From: Cystobacterineae bacterium
GTDB taxonomy: Bacteria; Myxococcota; Myxococcia; Myxococcales; Myxococcaceae
Length of the DNA stretch: 44,757 nucleotides
Assembly (NCBI GenBank): GCA_009782175.1
Contig: WRKR01000022.1
Location: 1-44,757 of the forward strand
Direction of reading: 5' to 3'
Below are positions 8,950 to 17,547 of this stretch, one piece after another; position 1 is the stretch's first letter, and the number at the start of each line of letters is the position of its first letter. The position numbers and the translations under genes are program-made. The notes beneath the pieces were generated by a model. The model saw only the letters and a program-made list of their open reading frames with translations, did no database searches and was not told the origin of the DNA.

Positions 8950-9311
8950 AAAACAGCCTCCGCGCAACTTTGACGCAACTTTGACCGGCCAACGCTGCTC
9001 TGAACATTCACCTGCCCCCAGAAAAAATTTTCCTTTGTGGCCACACGGACAACACAAGACACGGACAACACAAGACGCAGGCAACACCCAACAAAGCACC
9101 ACAGCACCGTGCCACACCGCTCAGCTGCTATGCAGAACAAAAACCATGCAGCACAAAAACCATGCAGAACAAAACAACGGCATAGCAGCACCATGACAGC
9201 ACCCACCGTCCTCAGGAAAATTTCCTTCAAAACCATACCAATGCCTACAGCTTATACTTTTAGGAGGGGGGCAACAAGCCCTCTTCTTTATCGTTACCTC
9301 AAGTTTCCACC
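8950..9311. repeat. 362-bp leader with two sets of 16-bp tandem repeats
   Basis: This is the 5' region of the lipoprotein gene. ACGGACAACACAAGAC occurs twice in tandem (9045-9060, 9061-9076). A second 16-bp unit, ATGCAG(A/C)ACAAAAACC, occurs at 9130-9145 and 9146-9161 and partly at 9162-9175. The strand is strongly purine/pyrimidine skewed (CA-rich on plus). No protein gene is supported. Confidence 0.7.
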
Positions 9312-10766
9312 CTATAATAAAGGGGCTCTCTGAAAGGAGGGTTTGTCCTCTTCCAGGGCATGGGCACAGCGCAGCAAGGCCGCCTCCTCAAAGGCCTTGC
9401 CCATGAGTTGTATACCTATGGGCAGGCCCTGAGCAGAAAACCCATAAGGCAAGGAAAGTGCCGGAAGGCCAACCAAATTGGCCAAAACGGTGTGTGTGTC
9501 CAAAGCCGCACTTTGCGCCGGGGTGGGGTTAAACTCCAGAGGGAAGGCCGGCGTGGAGGCCACGGGGCTCAACAGCAAATCCACCTTTTTGAAGGCCTGC
9601 TTTATTTCCTCACACAACAAGGTGCGCAGTTTTGCAGCTTTGACGAAAAAAGCCTCATAATGCCCGGAGGACAACACAAAGGTGCCCAAAGTCAGCTTCT
9701 TTTTCACGGTTTTGCCAAAACCTTCGCCGCGTGAGTTGAAATATAAGGCATGGAGGTTGGGGGCCTGCGTGCCCGCATGGCCATAGCGTATGCCGTCAAA
9801 GCGGGCCAAATTGCTGGAGGCTTCCGCTGCGGAAATGAGGGCATAGGCCAAAGGCGCCATGCGCGAAAGCGGCAGAGAAAGCTCTTCAACCTGGGCCCCC
9901 AGGCGCTCGCATGCCTTGGCGGCTTCCCCTATGCATGCGGCCACCTCCTTGTCGGCTCCTTCCAGGCTTTCACGCCAAAGGCCCACCCGCATGCCCCCCA
10001 TGCCCTGCTCGAGGCCTTGAGTATAGTCCCCTCCTGGCCTGGGGTTGCATAATACGTCCTCCTCGTCGGGCTGTGCCAATAGCGTCAGCAAAGCCGCTAT
10101 GTCCTTCACCTTGCGTGCCATGGGCCCCACCTGATCCATGGAAGAGGCATAGGCCACCACCCCACGGCGGGAAATGCGGCCAAAACTCGGCTTCAACCCC
10201 ACCACATTGCAAAAACTGGCCGGCTGTCGAATGGAGCCGCCCGAGTCACTGCCCAATGCCGCCCACAATACCCTTGCGCCCACCGCCGCTGCGGAGCCCC
10301 CGGAGGAGCCACCCGCACTGCGCTCCAATGCATAAGGGTTGTGTACTGCCCCAAAAACACCACTCGTTGAGGAGGAGCCCATCGCCATCTCATCCATGTT
10401 GAGTTTGCCCAACAATACCATGCCCGCTTGGCGCAGCTGCTGCACCACCGCCGCATCCATGGGCGCGACAAAATTCTGCAACATGCGAGAAGCACATGTT
10501 GTTTTGAGGCCCGCCACAAAAATATTGTCTTTTAAGGCCATGGGGAGGCCATCCAAAGGGCCTAGGGCTTCACCGCGGCTGCGCCGCTTGTCTGAGGCCG
10601 CAGCGGCTTCCAGGGCGCCTTGCGCGTCCACATATATAAAGGCATTCAACTTGGGCTCTGTCTCGGAAATGCGCTCCAAGCAGGCCTGCGTCGCCTCAAC
10701 GGAAGTGAGGCTTTTGTCCGCAAGCTTTGTGGCCAACTCCAACATGCTTAATTCGTGTATATTCAT
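9312..10766 (-). CDS. gatA: Aspartyl/glutamyl-tRNA amidotransferase subunit A
   Basis: GatA is the amidase-signature subunit that hydrolyses glutamine and feeds ammonia to GatB. The 484-aa length fits the family. The catalytic Lys is in PMALKDNIFV (about residue 79). The Gly/Ser-rich SAGGSSGGSAAAV loop and the GSDSGGSIRQPA strand with the cis-Ser and nucleophile Ser are intact. The C-terminus has the usual GLPALSLPYGF and GLPIGIQLMG motifs. It starts 3 nt after the gatC stop, implying translational coupling. Confidence 0.97.
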   Translation of the reverse strand: MNIHELSMLELATKLADKSLTSVEATQACLERISETEPKLNAFIYVDAQGALEAAAASDKRRSRGEALGPLDGLPMALKDNIFVAGLKTTCASRMLQNFVAPMDAAVVQQLRQAGMVLLGKLNMDEMAMGSSSTSGVFGAVHNPYALERSAGGSSGGSAAAVGARVLWAALGSDSGGSIRQPASFCNVVGLKPSFGRISRRGVVAYASSMDQVGPMARKVKDIAALLTLLAQPDEEDVLCNPRPGGDYTQGLEQGMGGMRVGLWRESLEGADKEVAACIGEAAKACERLGAQVEELSLPLSRMAPLAYALISAAEASSNLARFDGIRYGHAGTQAPNLHALYFNSRGEGFGKTVKKKLTLGTFVLSSGHYEAFFVKAAKLRTLLCEEIKQAFKKVDLLLSPVASTPAFPLEFNPTPAQSAALDTHTVLANLVGLPALSLPYGFSAQGLPIGIQLMGKAFEEAALLRCAHALEEDKPSFQRAPLL

Positions 10767-10769
10767 GGT

Positions 10770-11072
10770 TTATTCTATAATTTGGGGGACGACAAAACAG
10801 CTGCCCATCTTCACAGGCGCCTGTGCCAAAGCCTCTTTGCTGCCCATGGAGGGGCTCAGCTCATCCGGGCGGGTGGGGCATGTGCCGGGGAGGTTGACGC
10901 TGATGGTCATCGGGGTATCCTCCAGTGCAAGTGCCTCCAGCTCCTTTGCCCAGCCTGTTATAAACTCCATTTCCTGTTGGCAGGCCAAAAACGCCTCCTC
11001 ACTCATGCCTATGTGCGCATGGTGTACTGCAGCTTGGACTGCCGCCTCCAGTGCCTCCTTTGAAAATTCCAT
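10770..11072 (-). CDS. gatC: Aspartyl/glutamyl-tRNA amidotransferase subunit C
   Basis: GatC is the small belt subunit that stabilises the GatA-GatB interface. The protein is 100 aa, as usual. It has the N-terminal helical region ending in the conserved F-x-x-x-W-A-K-E-L-type helix, then the extended PTRPDE segment that wraps around GatA. A good AAGGAG lies 7 nt before the ATG. It is the first gene of the minus-strand gatC-gatA pair and is divergent from ftsK. Confidence 0.92.
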   Translation of the reverse strand: MEFSKEALEAAVQAAVHHAHIGMSEEAFLACQQEMEFITGWAKELEALALEDTPMTISVNLPGTCPTRPDELSPSMGSKEALAQAPVKMGSCFVVPQIIE

Positions 11073-11400
11073 ATCTTCTCCTTTGCTTTGCTCCCGCCTC
11101 CTGGGCTCAACCTCCCTGGGCTCAACCCAGCAGGCAGGGGAAAGTTGCTCTCTCCCCTATAGCCCCTTTTGGCGTTTAAATGCTTGCTCTAAACAAGCCC
11201 TTCTTCAATTGTTTTAAAACCCGTCCTTCAATGCTTTGCAACCTAGCCTTCAGCGTTTCGCCTTTCAATGTTTCGAAAGTCCCTCTGTTGTTGTTTTAAA
11301 AATGGTTTTGAAGGCTTGTCTGGAAAAGAGCAAGAAAATTGACCGAGCCATTATTGCACCTACACTGGATGGAGTCACAGCTTGGAACAGAGGTGTTGTT
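11073..11400. promoter_or_regulatory. Divergent gatC / ftsK intergenic region
   Basis: A 328-bp divergent spacer that must hold promoters in both directions. Visible structure: a near-perfect direct repeat CTCC(C)TGGGCTCAAC at about 11100-11128, and three imperfect copies of a CCTTCAATGCTTTG-like block at about 11224-11275. No clear -10/-35 pair can be assigned by eye. The ftsK frame is open back to 11236, but that part has no FtsK similarity. Confidence 0.5.
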
Positions 11401-14343
11401 ATGGCGACGCGCAGTGCCAAAAGCTCCGTCCTTTCTCAGCAGCAAATAAGAGTGCGGCGCAGGTCGTTACAAAAAAAACAGGCTTTGAGGCCTGGTGGCA
11501 CAGCCCAGCTGAGGAGGGCACTCATGGGCATTGCCTTGTCAGCCACCTCTTTGCTGGTGCTGCTTTCTGTTGCCAGCTTTAGCCCGGAAGACAGGGTGGG
11601 GCCGGAGTTTTATAATTGGATAGGGCCCATGGGGCATGCCATTGCTGAAACCTTCCGCGGCGCTTTGGGCATATGCGCCCTCATTCCTCCCGTGGCAGGC
11701 CTCTATGCCGCCTTTGTCCTCTTCGTCGGCAACCCCCACAAGGCCCGCTTTGCCCAATGGTTTTCTCTGGGCCTGTTAACGGTGGCTTTGTCTGTGCTGG
11801 CGCAACTCATTTGGGCGGATGAGGGGAGCAACTCCCATGCCCCCGGGGGGTGGTTGGGCAGTGAGTTGGGAGCCTTGCTGACGGCCTTCTTCTCCACGGC
11901 AGGGACGGTACTCCTCATGGGGGCTTTGGCCGCCACGGCCCTTATTGTTGGCACCCAATATGTCTTCTTGCGCCTGTGCAGCTTCCTCGCTGAGCAGTTT
12001 AAAAAACAACTCCTTCACTGGGCCCCCCTCATAGGAGGCTTTGCCCACAAGCAATGGCAAAAGCAATGGCAAAAATGGAAGGCATATAGAGAGGCCCGAC
12101 GCGAGGCCAAACAACTTGAAAAAGAAGAAGAGGCCGCCTTCCTCGCAGAGCTGGAGGCCGAAGAGGCACGCCTCCAGGAAGCGGAGGCCTCCTTGCCTGC
12201 TGAAAATGCCAAAACCAAAACCCAGCCCCCTCCTTCTCCAAAGGCGCCTCTCTTGTCCCTTGGCAAAACCAAACTCCTGAAAACAACCCTACAGGAGCAC
12301 AACAGCACGCCTCCTCAAAAAGCCCCCTCTCAGGCGGATCCACCCTGGGTGAGCCAACTGCTCCCCACGCTTTCTGCCATAGGCCCCAGCACAGAAAAAA
12401 ACAGCCCCCTCGCCAAAGAGGCTGTGCTTCCAACAACAGCTGCGCCTGAGGCTATGTCTATACCTATGCCTATGCCTGAAAGCATGGGCCCCTCGCTCCA
12501 GGCTGTTGAGGAAACCCCCATGGACATGGGCTCTGCCCATGGCAATGCCACCAGCCCAGGTGCCCCCAGTGAGGATTTTCTTCAAAAAATGCGGCGTACT
12601 CCTCTTATTGTGGAGCCCAAAACGCCTCCCAAGCCCAGCCCACATGCCCAGGCCTCCTTTGAGTTTATTGGTGGCCGCAAAAGCTTTGCCTTGCCCTCCT
12701 TGGAGCTTTTGGACATGCAGGCGCATGAAAGCACGGAGTTGGACAAAGAGAGCTTCTTCACCACGGCTGAAAAATTGCGCGCCAAGCTGGCGGATTTTGG
12801 CATTGTGGGCGAGGTGGTGGAAATACGTCCGGGCCCCGTCGTCACCATGTATGAGTTTTTGCCCGGGCCTGGCATTAAACTTTCCAAAATTGCTGCACTC
12901 TCGGATGATTTGGCCATGGCCATGGAGGCCATGCGCGTGCGCATTGTCGCCCCCATCCCCGGCAAGGGTGTGGTGGGCATTGAGGTACCCAACAAAAAAC
13001 GCGAAACCGTCTTCCTCAAAGAGGTGGCGGAGCAGGAGGCCTTCCAAAAATCCCCCTCCCGCCTGAGCATGTGCCTGGGGAAGGACATTGAGGGCATGCC
13101 CTATGTGTTGGATTTGGCCAAGGCCCCCCACTTGCTTATTGCAGGTACCACCGGCTCTGGAAAATCCGTCGCCGTCAACTCCATGGTTATGAGTGTGTTG
13201 ATGAAGTCCACCCCTGATGAGGTGCGCTTTATTATGGTGGATCCAAAAATGTTGGAGCTTTCTGTTTATGAGGGCATCCCCCATTTGCTGTTGCCGGTGG
13301 TGACAGATCCAAAGCAGGCCGCCTTGGCGTTGCAATGGGCGGTGGATGAGATGACGAGGCGCTATAAGCTTTTGGCCGAGGCCGGGGTACGCAACATTGC
13401 AAGCTTCAACCAACTCGTCGAAGTGGAGCACGCACAAGCCTCAAAGGCCAAGCAAAAGGCGCGCTCCAAAAAGGCCCAGGCCGCTTTGCCCAGCGAGGGT
13501 GAAAGCCTTGAGGCCGAAGAGGCGCGCGTCCAAAGCGAGCTTTTGCAGACAGAGCAGGAAGCCGAAATCCGCGTGGACGCTGACATGGCGGAATTGGAAG
13601 CACAGCTGGCCCACAAACAAGCTGAAGGCGCTGCGGCTGAGGCCCCCAAGGAGGAGCGAAAAAAGCTTCCCTATTTGGTGGTTATTATTGACGAGCTGGC
13701 GGATTTGATGATGGTGGCCAGCAAAGAGGTTGAAACCTCCGTGGCGCGCCTGGCACAAATGGCGCGCGCTGCAGGCATACACCTCATGGTGGCCACCCAA
13801 CGCCCCTCCACGGATGTTGTGACGGGCATTATTAAGGCCAACTTCCCCACGCGCATCAGCTTTATGCTGCGCAGCAAACCGGACTCGATGACCATTTTGG
13901 GCACCACAGGCGCCGAGGCCTTGCTGGGCATGGGCGACATGCTGATCATGCCGCCAACCAGCGCGCACCTCCAGCGCGTGCACGGCTGCTTTGTTTCCGA
14001 CACTGAAATTAAGCGCGCCGTAGAGCATTGGAAAAGCCAGGGCAAGCCTGTTTATGATGAAAATATTTTAAAGCCCAAAGAGGGCAGCGAGGACAGCATG
14101 GAGGCTGAAGGCGAGCTGCCGGATGAGCTTTATGAGCAGGCCCTGGCCGCCGTTGCAGAGCTCAAAGCCATTTCCATTTCCATGCTGCAAAGGCGCATGC
14201 GCATAGGCTATAACCGCGCCGCGCGGATGATTGAGCGCATGGAAAAAGAAGGCGTGGTTGGCCCCGCCGACGGCGTCAAACCACGCGAAGTCCTCCTGCC
14301 CCCGGAGGGCGGCGCCTCCCCCTATAGAGAATTGCATTTTTAA
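11401..14343 (+). CDS. ftsK: DNA translocase FtsK/SpoIIIE
   Basis: Septal DNA pump that clears and resolves chromosome ends at division. The ATG at 11401 (980 aa) was chosen; a GAGG lies 8 nt upstream and the basic N-terminus leads straight into the four-helix membrane domain (about residues 40-200). A charged coiled coil and Pro-rich linker (about 220-440) follow, then the alpha/beta motor with Walker A GTTGSGKS (582-589) and Walker B (VVIIDELADLM, Asp about 764). The C-terminal gamma winged helix (about 905-970) normally reads polar KOPS sites. Between VRNIASFNQ and the Walker B strand lies an Ala/Lys/Glu-rich insertion of about 75 residues, longer than in SpoIIIE as I recall it. Confidence 0.96.
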   Translation: MATRSAKSSVLSQQQIRVRRRSLQKKQALRPGGTAQLRRALMGIALSATSLLVLLSVASFSPEDRVGPEFYNWIGPMGHAIAETFRGALGICALIPPVAGLYAAFVLFVGNPHKARFAQWFSLGLLTVALSVLAQLIWADEGSNSHAPGGWLGSELGALLTAFFSTAGTVLLMGALAATALIVGTQYVFLRLCSFLAEQFKKQLLHWAPLIGGFAHKQWQKQWQKWKAYREARREAKQLEKEEEAAFLAELEAEEARLQEAEASLPAENAKTKTQPPPSPKAPLLSLGKTKLLKTTLQEHNSTPPQKAPSQADPPWVSQLLPTLSAIGPSTEKNSPLAKEAVLPTTAAPEAMSIPMPMPESMGPSLQAVEETPMDMGSAHGNATSPGAPSEDFLQKMRRTPLIVEPKTPPKPSPHAQASFEFIGGRKSFALPSLELLDMQAHESTELDKESFFTTAEKLRAKLADFGIVGEVVEIRPGPVVTMYEFLPGPGIKLSKIAALSDDLAMAMEAMRVRIVAPIPGKGVVGIEVPNKKRETVFLKEVAEQEAFQKSPSRLSMCLGKDIEGMPYVLDLAKAPHLLIAGTTGSGKSVAVNSMVMSVLMKSTPDEVRFIMVDPKMLELSVYEGIPHLLLPVVTDPKQAALALQWAVDEMTRRYKLLAEAGVRNIASFNQLVEVEHAQASKAKQKARSKKAQAALPSEGESLEAEEARVQSELLQTEQEAEIRVDADMAELEAQLAHKQAEGAAAEAPKEERKKLPYLVVIIDELADLMMVASKEVETSVARLAQMARAAGIHLMVATQRPSTDVVTGIIKANFPTRISFMLRSKPDSMTILGTTGAEALLGMGDMLIMPPTSAHLQRVHGCFVSDTEIKRAVEHWKSQGKPVYDENILKPKEGSEDSMEAEGELPDELYEQALAAVAELKAISISMLQRRMRIGYNRAARMIERMEKEGVVGPADGVKPREVLLPPEGGASPYRELHF

Positions 14344-14921
14344 AGGCCTGCATTTTGTCCCCCAGGCAGGGAGTTTTCAGAGGGGGCCTGCGACCCAGCT
14401 ATTTTCAAAGGAAAAGTTTTTTTTGGGGGGGGGTGTTTTTTCCCCTCCGGGGGGGAGGAGGCTCGCTAAAGCTCGCCTGACTCCACTTCGTTCCGTCCCG
14501 CCTCCGGCGAAGGTTTTTTTTGCCTTCCAGAGTTTTCCGAGAAGCTTTCAAAACTGTTTTTTCCAAAAACGGTTGGAGCCTTTTGCAGCGCCCAGGCGCA
14601 TTGAGAAGCGCCTGGAGGCGTTTGGGGTAGAGTTGGGCAAGGGTGAGCCAAGTGTTTGGGCGTTGCACTGCAGCATAGAAATACTCAACAAGGTGGTTAT
14701 GGAGCAGCAGCTCAGCATTGACAAAATGTGGGGCTTTCTGGTTGCAAGGCAGAGTCCGTTGGCGTCTACAAAGTGCTCAACTTTTCTCGAATACTTGATG
14801 GCTCAAACCTTCACCTCCATAGAGGGAGCAAAACTTCCTCCCTGCTCCCTGGCTTCGGTTGGCCCCCTTTTGCCCTCCATAGGCTGGGGATACTCAGAAA
14901 TACTGTGGAATGAAAACCTTT
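14344..14921. other. Gene-free spacer, G/C- and T-tract rich, with dispersed repeat
   Basis: Between ftsK and the tRNA there are long homopolymer tracts (14416-14442) and a GAGGCTCGCTAAAGCTCGCCTGACTCC block (14459-14485) belonging to the intergenic repeat family seen near 4469, 22605 and 29505. Reading frames through it lack a plausible start, have no family resemblance, and differ in composition from neighbouring genes. It may include decayed coding sequence; I see no functional gene. Confidence 0.55.
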
Positions 14922-14967
14922 AAAAAAACCAAGCCCCTCAGGGGTTTTAGAGCACCGAGGGGCTTGG
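14922..14967 (-). terminator. Rho-independent terminator of the tRNA-Ala gene
   Basis: A perfect 11-bp stem (CCAAGCCCCTC, 14929-14939 with 14957-14967) is followed on the minus strand by seven T. It lies just downstream of the minus-strand tRNA. Confidence 0.92.
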
Positions 14968-14983
14968 GGAAACATGGGGGTTG

Positions 14984-15056
14984 TGGAGGTGGCGGGAATC
15001 GAACCCGCGGCCTTCGCATTGCGAACGCGACGCTCTCCCAACTGAGCTACACCCCC
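14984..15056 (-). tRNA. tRNA-Ala (anticodon CGC)
   Basis: A full 73-nt cloverleaf. The acceptor stem GGGGGTG pairs with CACCTCC and contains the G3-U70 pair that identifies alanine tRNAs. The D arm has AGTTGGGA, the anticodon stem is TCGCG/TGCGA, the loop TTCGCAA gives anticodon CGC, and the T arm is GCGGG-TTCGAAT-CCCGC. Discriminator base is A and CCA is not encoded. It reads GCG codons. Confidence 0.95.
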
Positions 15057-15165
15057 GGCCAGCAGTGCGCATAGTTGAGGGTGTGGGCATTGTCAAGCAG
15101 GACGAACATTCGCCAAGCCTTGACGTGCGTGCTAAAAAAGGAGAGTGGTAGGAATTTTCTAGACA

Positions 15166-15206
15166 TTGCTATAACAATTCAGCCTTCTTTTATAATATTT
15201 GCCCAA
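15166..15206 (+). promoter_or_regulatory. Candidate sigma-70 promoter of the TPR membrane protein, near-leaderless
   Basis: A perfect TATAAT at 15191-15196 has a weak -35 (TTGCTA, 15166-15171) 19 bp upstream. Transcription would begin at about 15203, only a few nt before the ATG at 15207, which has no Shine-Dalgarno. A leaderless or near-leaderless mRNA is therefore possible. Confidence 0.4.
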
Positions 15207-17489
15207 ATGCCCCCTCCTTCTAAAACAGTCACCGCAGCAGAGCTTGCGAAGTTAGAGCAGTCTTTCGCAGCCAACCCCACTTCAGACGCCTGGCAGCCGC
15301 TGGCAGAGGCCTACCTCGCCATGGGCCGCTATATGGAGGCCATGGTGGTGTGCCGAAAAGGCGCGCGCGCCAATGCAACCAGCCCCAAGCCTCGCCTCTT
15401 GCTGGCCGAGGTTTATATAGCCCAGGGGAAAGAGGCCAAAGCGAAGGAAGAGGCCCAAGCGGCTTTGCAGATCGCACCCCATGAGGTTGCAGCGTTGAGG
15501 CTGTGTGGCCATTTGCAGATGAAGCTTGGTGAAACGGAGGAGGGCACAGCCAAGTTGCTTGCGGCTGCGCGGGCGGATTTGACGGACATGCAGACGCAAA
15601 CTGTTTTGGCGCAATGGGGCATTCCCATGCCTGTACCTCCACCTCTGACGGTGGCCAGCGAGCAGGCACCCTCCCCTTCGGCTCCTCCCCAGGCTGCCCA
15701 CAGTGTTTCGCTTCCAGAGGCTGCCCACCTCAAGCCGCCGCCTCCCCCGCCTGCCGCTCCTCCTGTGCACCGACCTGAGTGGATAGCTCCTGTTGAGTTG
15801 GAGGAGCCTAAAAAACGCGGGGGTGCCAGTGCCGCTTTGTGGACTTTGGTATTTGTATTGGTTGGGGGGTTGTCCGTCGGCGTTTATGTGTGGGTAGAGA
15901 AATACAAAACGGAGCAGCGACAAAAAATAACCAACCATTTGAGGAATGCTGCAGAGCAATTCAAACGCGACAACCATGCCGCCTATCAAAGAGCGGTTGA
16001 AGAGGCGCGTGAGGCCCTCAAGTTGGATGAGGATTCTGCTACGGCTCATGCCTATTTGGCTTATGCCCAGGCCATACGTCTGGAGGAGCATGCGGGGGGA
16101 GAAGCGGCTTTAGAGGAGGCGAAAAAAAGTCTGGCCATTGCGAAACAAAGCGGTGAGGTGCTTTCCTATACGCACATGGCAGAGGCCTTGCTGGACACCT
16201 ACCACGGCAAGGTGCAGCAGGCAGAAAAAACGCTCGCGGATTTGGTGCGTAAATATGAAGGCGAAAGCGAGCAGAAGCGACCTGCTTTGCTGTTGATGAC
16301 GCTGGGTAACTTGCAAATGATTTTGGGGGATTTGGATGCAGCCAGCGAAAGCCTGGAAAAATCTCAGCGCTATGCCCCAGATGCGCCGCGGGTTTATGCG
16401 CTATCGGGCAAACTGGCTCGTCAGAAAGGCAACATCCCGGAGGCCAAGCGCCTCTATGAGCTTGCTCTCAAATATGAGCGCAACCATCCGGACTCGCTCA
16501 TTGGCCGAAGCTGGGCGCTGTTGGAGCAAAAGGAGCCTGGCCTTTCTTATATAACGGTTGCTCAGGACTTAAACAATTTGCTGGATGGCAAGAGGGAGCT
16601 TTCGGTGCGTCAAGAGGCCATGGCCCATATGCTGCATAGCTTGCTTATTGCACGGCTCTCCGCGGATTTGCCTTCATTTAAAACAGAAATTCAGAAAGAA
16701 TTGGAAAACAAAACGGGCATTGGCACGAGCAAGGCCAAAAATGCAAGTGCCATTTCAGCGGCTGAAACCGCTGCTCGCATAGACAGCCAAAACCCGGAGC
16801 TGCAACTGCTCAGAGCCCAAAGGCTTGCTGTCGAAGGCAACATGGAAGCTGCCATTGAGCAAGTGAACCAAGCCATTGTGTTAGCCCCCTCCAGTGCCTA
16901 CCTGCACATAGAGTTGGCTCGCCTCTTGGCGAAGAAGGCACCTGCCTCCAAGGAAGCAGAAACGGTGCTCCGCTCAGCAAGAAAAATGGCGCCACGGAAC
17001 CCGGTTATTCCCATCCGCCTTGCAAAAATCCTCCTGGAGCAACGCAAAACAGAAGAAGCCATTGGGCTGTTGCAAGAGGCAACCACAAACCTTGCAACAA
17101 AAAACCCCGAAGCGAAAATGTTGTTGGCTCAAATTTTTCGTGAGAACAGGAAAGACCATGCCAAAGCCACTGCCCTCTATATGGAAGCCATTTCCGAGTT
17201 TGAAAGAGACAAAGCCAATGTGGCGCGTGCCTATTTGGAGTTGGGCATAACGCATGAGAAAGCAGGAGCGTTGAAGCAAAGCAAAGAAGCCTATGAGCAA
17301 GCAAAGGCGGTGGATTATTCCTTTGAAACGGCCTATTGCCGTTTAGGGGATGTTTTGGAGGCTTCAGAAGAGCCTGAGGACAAAGAGGAGTTGCAAAAAC
17401 TGGCCAACACCTATTTGTCCGTGCCTGCCTGGGCGCAACAAGGAGAATGTGCAACAAAAATGCAGCAGCGCTCTGAAGCCAATAAATAA
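15207..17489 (+). CDS. Membrane-anchored TPR protein
   Basis: A 760-aa protein. The ATG at 15207 was chosen because the TPR fold starts at once (AAELAKLEQSF...WQPLAEAYLAMGRY). N-terminal TPRs (about residues 10-130) are followed by a Pro-rich linker (about 145-200) and one transmembrane helix (ALWTLVFVLVGGLSVGVYVW, about 212-232). A long array of TPRs fills the rest, including units with AHAYLAYAQ, YALSGKLARQKGN and AYLELGITHEKAGALKQSKEAYEQA. The helix would place N-terminal TPRs in the cytoplasm and the larger array in the periplasm. Probable scaffold for an envelope complex, partner unknown. It is next to, not inside, the T3S locus. Confidence 0.8.
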   Translation: MPPPSKTVTAAELAKLEQSFAANPTSDAWQPLAEAYLAMGRYMEAMVVCRKGARANATSPKPRLLLAEVYIAQGKEAKAKEEAQAALQIAPHEVAALRLCGHLQMKLGETEEGTAKLLAAARADLTDMQTQTVLAQWGIPMPVPPPLTVASEQAPSPSAPPQAAHSVSLPEAAHLKPPPPPPAAPPVHRPEWIAPVELEEPKKRGGASAALWTLVFVLVGGLSVGVYVWVEKYKTEQRQKITNHLRNAAEQFKRDNHAAYQRAVEEAREALKLDEDSATAHAYLAYAQAIRLEEHAGGEAALEEAKKSLAIAKQSGEVLSYTHMAEALLDTYHGKVQQAEKTLADLVRKYEGESEQKRPALLLMTLGNLQMILGDLDAASESLEKSQRYAPDAPRVYALSGKLARQKGNIPEAKRLYELALKYERNHPDSLIGRSWALLEQKEPGLSYITVAQDLNNLLDGKRELSVRQEAMAHMLHSLLIARLSADLPSFKTEIQKELENKTGIGTSKAKNASAISAAETAARIDSQNPELQLLRAQRLAVEGNMEAAIEQVNQAIVLAPSSAYLHIELARLLAKKAPASKEAETVLRSARKMAPRNPVIPIRLAKILLEQRKTEEAIGLLQEATTNLATKNPEAKMLLAQIFRENRKDHAKATALYMEAISEFERDKANVARAYLELGITHEKAGALKQSKEAYEQAKAVDYSFETAYCRLGDVLEASEEPEDKEELQKLANTYLSVPAWAQQGECATKMQQRSEANK

Positions 17490-17547
17490 CTTTGGGTTTT
17501 CCCCCTGCCCTGCGCAGAAGGGTTGGGCCAACAGGGGCGAAAGGTTT

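Noticed and set aside
12289-13437. Minus-strand 382-aa frame
   Set aside because: Antisense to the FtsK motor with intact Walker motifs on the plus strand; low-complexity His-rich translation.
14405-14923. Frames between ftsK and tRNA-Ala
   Set aside because: No plausible start or ribosome site, homopolymer tracts inside, no family resemblance.
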